Source: Chloroflexota bacterium
Lineage (GTDB): Bacteria > Chloroflexota > Anaerolineae > J102
Assembly (NCBI GenBank): GCA_013152695.1
Contig: JAADFV010000085.1
Location: 1 to 9,821 of the forward strand
Length of the DNA: 9,821 nucleotides
Direction: 5' to 3'
Below, one piece after another: positions 6,325 to 9,821 of the stretch. The translations under genes and the position numbers were made by a program. The notes beneath the pieces were generated by a model. It was given only the letters and a program-made list of their open reading frames with translations, had not been told where the DNA came from and made no database searches. Each line of letters begins with the position of its first letter. Position 1 is the first letter of the stretch.

Positions 6325-7034
6325 TGCAGTCGCTCACACCTGAATTTCACTTGTTGGAATTAGGTGATGTCAATGCCTACCTCTGGACAGGCAAAGGTGG
6401 GCCGACTCTAATCGACAGCGGCTATCCCTGGACTTTTAACAAATTGCTGGCAGAAATGGCCAGTGCAGATGTTGCACCCACCGATTTGCAGCGCATCATC
6501 ATCACACACGGTGATATTGATCACAGCGGTGGTCTCACAGAGCTGCAAAAACAGAGCTCTGCCGCGATATGCTGCCACGCCGCCGAAGCAGCCTACGTAC
6601 GGGGAGAAAAACGAAAAAAGCGAGCACGCAACCTGGTTGGTCTCCTTACTGCTCCTGTTTTACTCTTCGTCAATTGGCGCTACAAACCTCACATCGAAAA
6701 CATCGAAGAGCTCGTGATCGAAGGCAAGCAACTGCCCGAAGGATTCACCGTCATTCACACGCCTGGCCACAGTCCTGGGCATATCGCACTTTACCACGAA
6801 GAGGCCCGGATTCTGGTTACAGGCGACTCCTTGACCCATCGCAATGCCAGGCTGGGACTACCGCCGGCCCTCTTCACTCCCAACATGGCCCAGGCCATCG
6901 AGAGCTTGCACAAGTACACTCGGCTGAAGTACGATATCGCCTGCTTTGGGCACGGCCCTGCTCTTATGCCCGACGCATCGACGCGTATTGCCGAATTCGT
7001 GCAGAGCCTCGACGCAAAATTAGCCCCAGACTGA
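6324..7034 (+). CDS. Metallo-beta-lactamase-fold hydrolase
   Basis: Soluble two-metal hydrolase of 236 residues in the MBL superfamily (glyoxalase II-like/MBL branch); substrate unknown. Metal ligands visible are T-H62-G-D64-I-D66-H67 (the HxHxDH motif with the second His replaced by Asp), H149 in TPGHSPGH, D168 in VTGDSL and H210 in FGHGP. Residues 95-120 are basic then hydrophobic (EKRKKRARNLVGLL, then VLLFVNW), perhaps a substrate lid or a weak membrane contact. There is no signal peptide and no encapsulation helix. The gene is coupled to ppa by a one-base overlap and lies 20 bases before BMC-P, inside the shell operon. A thioesterase or glyoxalase-like role that removes stray acyl-CoA or aldehyde adducts is a guess; a general MBL protein is equally possible. 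Confidence 0.85.
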   Translation: MQSLTPEFHLLELGDVNAYLWTGKGGPTLIDSGYPWTFNKLLAEMASADVAPTDLQRIIITHGDIDHSGGLTELQKQSSAAICCHAAEAAYVRGEKRKKRARNLVGLLTAPVLLFVNWRYKPHIENIEELVIEGKQLPEGFTVIHTPGHSPGHIALYHEEARILVTGDSLTHRNARLGLPPALFTPNMAQAIESLHKYTRLKYDIACFGHGPALMPDASTRIAEFVQSLDAKLAPD

Positions 7035-7054
7035 TCTCACCCCCTTGAAATACT

Positions 7055-7348
7055 ATGCTCATAGGCAAAATCGTTGGAACCCTCGTTTCTACCCAGAAAG
7101 ATGAAAAACTGAAAGGCCTTCGCTTCATGGTTGTCAAACCAGTTAACAGTGATGGCGAGCCAGGCTCCAGTTACGTCATCGCTGCCGATGCCGTGGGCGC
7201 AGGCGTGGGCGAATACGTGCTCTATGCCACCGGCTCTTCTGCTCGACAAACCATCCTCACCGACAAACGCCCTTGTGACGCCGTGATCATGGCTATTGTC
7301 GATACCTGGGAAATCGACGGTGAAGTGAAATACAGGAAGAACGCATGA
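7055..7348 (+). CDS. BMC-P pentameric vertex protein (EutN/CcmL family)
   Basis: Vertex-capping shell protein of 97 residues that closes the twelve corners of the polyhedral shell as a pentamer. It opens with MLIGKIVGTLVSTQKDEKLKG, and has LRFMVVKP, then ADAVGAGVGEYVLYATGSSARQT and the CDAVIMAIVDT block, all standard for Pfam 03319. There is no clear ribosome site, so translation may depend on readthrough of ribosomes from the hydrolase gene 20 bases upstream. Its stop overlaps the ATG of the aldehyde dehydrogenase (ATGA, 7345-7348). Only one BMC-P is present here, whereas some relatives have three. Confidence 0.96.
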   Translation: MLIGKIVGTLVSTQKDEKLKGLRFMVVKPVNSDGEPGSSYVIAADAVGAGVGEYVLYATGSSARQTILTDKRPCDAVIMAIVDTWEIDGEVKYRKNA

Positions 7349-8817
7349 GTCTCACAGACCAGCAAATCAATAGTATTGCCCAACGTGTCCTGCAACAACT
7401 GCAAAACCAAGCGACCCCGGCGCCCCCCCGAGCAGCGCATCTAAGCCACATCGGCCGTGAGGGACGGCAGCTGCCGGCACCTCCACAGGGTGGCCACGAC
7501 GGTATCTATCCCGATATCGATAGCGCTGTTGCCGCCGCAAAGCATGCCTTCGCCCGCTTTTCGGCAATGACTCTGGAAGAACGCAAAAAACTGATTGATG
7601 CCATCCGCCAGGTGTCCCTGGACAACGCCGAATTATGGGCACGTATGGCGCATGAGGAAACAGGATTGGGTCGGGCTGAGGATAAAATCAAAAAGAATGT
7701 GCTGGTAGCAGAAAAATCACCAGGCCCTGAAATTTTGGAACCCCGCGCCCGCACCGGTGACCACGGTCTCACCCTCACGGAATGGGCACCCTACGGTGTG
7801 GTGGCTGCCATCACCCCCAGCACCAATCCCACTTCCACCATCATCAACAATAGCATCGGCATCCTCTCTGCAGGAAACGCCGTCGTTTTCAATGTGCATC
7901 CTGGCGCCAAACATGTCTCCAACTTCGTCATTCAGGCAATCAATCGTACCATTGTTGCTGCTGGTGGTCCCCACGACCTGCTTACAGCCGCGGCCGAACC
8001 GACCATTGCCAGTGCCCAGGCTTTGATGCGTCATCCGGGCGTTCGTCTCCTTGTCGTTACGGGAGGGCCGGGTGTGGTCAAAGAGGCAATGACAAGTGGC
8101 AAACGTGCCATTTGTGGCGGTCCCGGCAATCCACCTGTGGTCGTAGATGAAACCGCAGATCTGGAAAAAGCAGGACGAGATATCGTCTTTGGCGCTTCCT
8201 TCGATAACAACATCATTTGCGTCGACGAAAAAGAAGCCTTTATTGTCGATAGCGTCTTCGATCAGCTCAAGAGCATTATGTTAGCACATGGTGCGGTGGA
8301 GGTGCCCAGTTATCGCCTCGCTGCTCTGGAAAAGGTTATCTTCAAAGAACAGCGGGGCCCACGCAAAGCCGCCGTTACCAACAAAGGTTGGGTTGGTAAA
8401 GACGCCGGCCGCATTCTCAAAGAGATCGGCATCAACGCGCCCGAAGCCCGCCTGGCGTTGATCGAAGTCCCTATCGACCATCCCCTGATCTGGACCGAAC
8501 AGCTAATGCCGGTCTTCCCCATTGCTCGTGTGCGCTCGGTTGATGAAGGCATCGAACTGGCGGTCGAGGCCGAACATGGCTTTGGCCACACCGCTTCCAT
8601 GTTTTCACGAAATATCGATGCCCTCTCTCGCATGGCACGACTGATTAACACCTCGATTTTTGTCAAAAACGGCCCCAATTTGGCGGGACTGGGCTACAAA
8701 GGCGAAGGTTCCACCTCTTTCACGATTGCCAGTCCCACCGGCGAGGGTCTGACCGATGCCATTAGCTTCAGTCGTCCCCGTCGCTGTGTCATGGTCGACC
8801 ATTTTAGAATCGTATGA
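7345..8817 (+). CDS. CoA-acylating aldehyde dehydrogenase (PduP/EutE-like) with encapsulation peptide
   Basis: NAD+-dependent enzyme of 490 residues that turns an aldehyde, here probably acetaldehyde from DeoC, plus CoA into acyl-CoA. Residues 3-20 form an amphipathic helix (I8, I11, A12, V15, L16, L19) followed by a Pro- and Gln-rich linker (to about 55), the layout of a PduP encapsulation peptide. The catalytic domain has EWAPYGVVAAITPSTNPT (146-163), a VVTGGPGVVKEAM nucleotide block (237-249), CGGPGNPPVVVDETAD (257-272) and the catalytic Cys292 in SFDNNIIC. The C-terminal part with GEGSTSFTIASPTGEG is also typical of this family. The gene has ATGA overlaps with BMC-P before it and BMC-T after it, so enzyme and shell proteins are made together. 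It is the core metabolosome dehydrogenase; NADH and CoA must be recycled by enzymes not in the window. Confidence 0.95.
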   Translation: MSLTDQQINSIAQRVLQQLQNQATPAPPRAAHLSHIGREGRQLPAPPQGGHDGIYPDIDSAVAAAKHAFARFSAMTLEERKKLIDAIRQVSLDNAELWARMAHEETGLGRAEDKIKKNVLVAEKSPGPEILEPRARTGDHGLTLTEWAPYGVVAAITPSTNPTSTIINNSIGILSAGNAVVFNVHPGAKHVSNFVIQAINRTIVAAGGPHDLLTAAAEPTIASAQALMRHPGVRLLVVTGGPGVVKEAMTSGKRAICGGPGNPPVVVDETADLEKAGRDIVFGASFDNNIICVDEKEAFIVDSVFDQLKSIMLAHGAVEVPSYRLAALEKVIFKEQRGPRKAAVTNKGWVGKDAGRILKEIGINAPEARLALIEVPIDHPLIWTEQLMPVFPIARVRSVDEGIELAVEAEHGFGHTASMFSRNIDALSRMARLINTSIFVKNGPNLAGLGYKGEGSTSFTIASPTGEGLTDAISFSRPRRCVMVDHFRIV

Positions 8818-9422
8818 GCCCCACCGCCCCTCCTCCAGCCCACCTACCGGCCCTGGCTTTTCTCGAGTTCGACAGCGTTGCAGCCGGTATTGTCGCCGCC
8901 GATGCCATGGTCAAGCGCGCGCCCGTGGATCGTATTGCCGCCGGTACAGTGCAACCCGGACGTTATTTGATCGTCGTGACAGGCATGGTGGCACCGGTGG
9001 AAGAAGCGGTGAAAGCAGCGAATGCCGTTGGCGGCAACAGCTTGCGAGACCAGATTACTCTTCCCGACATTCATCCTCAGGTCTTTGCCGCCATGAGCGG
9101 TGCGCGCGAGCACGAACCCATCTCGGCGCTTGGCATCATCGAAACCACGACGGCTCCTGCCGCCGTTGCCGCTGCAGATGCTGGCATCAAAGGAGCCGAG
9201 GTACATCTTTTGGAAGTACGTTTTTCCGACGGCCTGGGAGGCAAGGGCCTGGTTTTCTTCAGTGGGGAGGTGGCGGATGTCGAGGCCGCCGTAGAATTGG
9301 GTAGCCAAAGCTTGGGGCCTGGGCAACTGGTCGAGGCGAGGGTGATAGCCCAACTTCACAGCGAAGTGGCAGCAAACTTACTTACAGCCACACGCTTGCG
9401 GGTAATTCTGGGCCAGGACTGA
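8814..9422 (+). CDS. BMC-T trimeric shell protein (single-layer type)
   Basis: Tandem-domain shell protein of 202 residues. The first BMC domain spans about 12-95 (ALAFLEFDSVAAGIVAADAM, then APVDRIAAGTVQPGRY and VTGMVAPVEEAV). The second spans about 103-190 (ISALGIIETTTAPAAVAAAD, then GLGGKGLVFFSGEVADVEAAV). A short Pro-rich N-terminus precedes them. From memory it resembles Haliangium ochraceum BMC-T1, which forms single trimers. It contains no cysteine at all, so it is not a PduT/EutS-like Fe-S pore protein. It has a four-base ATGA overlap with the aldehyde dehydrogenase. It appears to be the last gene of the visible operon; no intrinsic terminator with a T-run follows, although transcription could end at the hairpin at 9492-9527. 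Confidence 0.93.
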   Translation: MSPTAPPPAHLPALAFLEFDSVAAGIVAADAMVKRAPVDRIAAGTVQPGRYLIVVTGMVAPVEEAVKAANAVGGNSLRDQITLPDIHPQVFAAMSGAREHEPISALGIIETTTAPAAVAAADAGIKGAEVHLLEVRFSDGLGGKGLVFFSGEVADVEAAVELGSQSLGPGQLVEARVIAQLHSEVAANLLTATRLRVILGQD

Positions 9423-9491
9423 ACAGCCGGCAATGGTCATAGAGGGAAGCGATAAACAGGCGAGTGTGGGTTTTTGATGCCCCCTCTGAGC

Positions 9492-9527
9492 CTCCCCCAA
9501 CGCTCGCTGCCTTCGCTTTTGGGGGAG
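9492..9527. repeat. GC-rich hairpin downstream of the last BMC gene
   Basis: CTCCCCCAA (9492-9500) and TTGGGGGAG (9519-9527) are exact reverse complements with an 18-base loop. The stem is stable, but the following bases (TGTTGTTG) hold only scattered Ts, so it would be an imperfect terminator. It lies 70 bases after the BMC-T stop and could slow transcription or protect the mRNA end. Confidence 0.45.
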
Positions 9528-9685
9528 TGTTGTTGCTGCTGGAGGTGGTAGTCACCCGGCTACATAACAATGCCCCCTCAAAGAGAGTTTGGCGGGGTGT
9601 GTTTGTGAAGGTAGAAAAGCGCTGGTGTCGGGTATTGCGCCGCATTACGGATGCAGCAAACGCGTCCTGGCGATAGCAAGCATGC

Positions 9686-9782
9686 CCTCCGGGAGGTGGC
9701 AGCAAGGATCGATGTTGAAACTGGTTCTTTTGTTAGCCAGACCCTGCGAAAATTGCAACGTTTCATCGCCACCTCCCGGAGG
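9686..9782. repeat. Pair of REP-like near-palindromes in inverted orientation
   Basis: CCTCCGGGAGGTGGC (9686-9700) is the exact reverse complement of 9768-9782. Each arm also contains CCTCCGGGAGG or its complement, itself a near-palindrome around a central base. The arms enclose 67 bases with no gene. This arrangement resembles REP/BIME-type intergenic repeats or a small mobile element; I cannot see other copies in the window. Confidence 0.5.
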
Positions 9783-9821
9783 TCTAATTCTGGCAACGGA
9801 TTTTCCGTAGAAACACGACAG

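Larger units (their letters stand above)
9423..9821. other. Non-coding region after the BMC operon
   Basis: No convincing gene is present; open frames here have no ribosome sites and no protein-like patterns, and they differ on each strand. The region contains two inverted repeats (annotated separately), a 10-base direct repeat ATGCCCCCTC at 9477-9486 and 9570-9579, and a run of five Ts (9471-9475) without a preceding stem. Confidence 0.5.

Noticed and set aside
8814..9422. Fe-S cluster BMC-T (PduT-like)
   Set aside because: The protein contains no cysteine, so it cannot bind such a cluster at the trimer axis.
9464..9475. Intrinsic terminator at the five-T run after the last BMC-T
   Set aside because: No stem of useful length precedes the T-run.
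9464..9676. 70-codon open frame in the downstream spacer
   Set aside because: It runs through the hairpin at 9492-9527, has no ribosome site and shows no recognisable protein pattern.

Overview
The window carries most of a bacterial microcompartment (BMC, metabolosome) operon on the + strand, preceded by three ordinary chromosomal genes. The shell and enzyme set is BMC-T (two types), BMC-H, BMC-P, an RpiB-type sugar-phosphate isomerase, a DeoC-type aldolase and a CoA-acylating aldehyde dehydrogenase. This matches the class called sugar-phosphate-utilising (SPU) BMCs in published catalogues. From memory, the four shell proteins look closest to those of the Haliangium ochraceum shell. The organism cannot be fixed from the sequence. 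Moderate-to-high GC, a DPPR-synthase-like UbiA protein, TlyA, and this BMC type together make an environmental Chloroflexota (Anaerolineae-like) bacterium my best guess, at low to moderate confidence.

Layout. 1-143: a short non-coding stretch with a nested inverted repeat. 144-1028 (-): a UbiA-family prenyl-phosphate phosphoribosyltransferase. 1116-1876 (+): tlyA, an rRNA methyltransferase gene split over three reading frames, so either a pseudogene or sequencing error. 1877-2375: a non-coding region with a long imperfect inverted repeat and, at its end, a good sigma70-like promoter. 2376-4560: lepB-rpiB-deoC, joined by 4-base ATGA overlaps. 4561-4739: a gap with a perfect 12-base palindrome. 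4740-5732: BMC-T (CsoS1D-like) and BMC-H. 5779-7034: inorganic pyrophosphatase and a metallo-beta-lactamase-fold hydrolase. 7055-9422: BMC-P, aldehyde dehydrogenase and a second BMC-T, again joined by ATGA overlaps. 9423-9821: non-coding, with two inverted repeats.

How the genes work together (inference from family knowledge). DeoC would cleave deoxyribose 5-phosphate, or a related sugar phosphate, to glyceraldehyde 3-phosphate and acetaldehyde. The aldehyde would be held inside the shell and oxidised by the PduP/EutE-like dehydrogenase to acetyl-CoA with NAD+. The RpiB-like protein would prepare or interconvert the sugar phosphate. All three enzymes carry an amphipathic N-terminal helix of the encapsulation-peptide type, with hydrophobic residues at the same positions (8, 11, 12, 15, 19). 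The pyrophosphatase and the hydrolase lack such a helix and are probably cytosolic.

The most interesting points are: the RpiB-like protein has Asp in place of the usual catalytic Cys and Ala in place of the usual Thr; the DeoC linker holds a four-cysteine cluster; pyrophosphatase and MBL-hydrolase genes sit among the shell genes; and a signal peptidase gene heads the operon. No phosphotransacylase or alcohol dehydrogenase is present in the window, so cofactor recycling must be encoded elsewhere or work differently.
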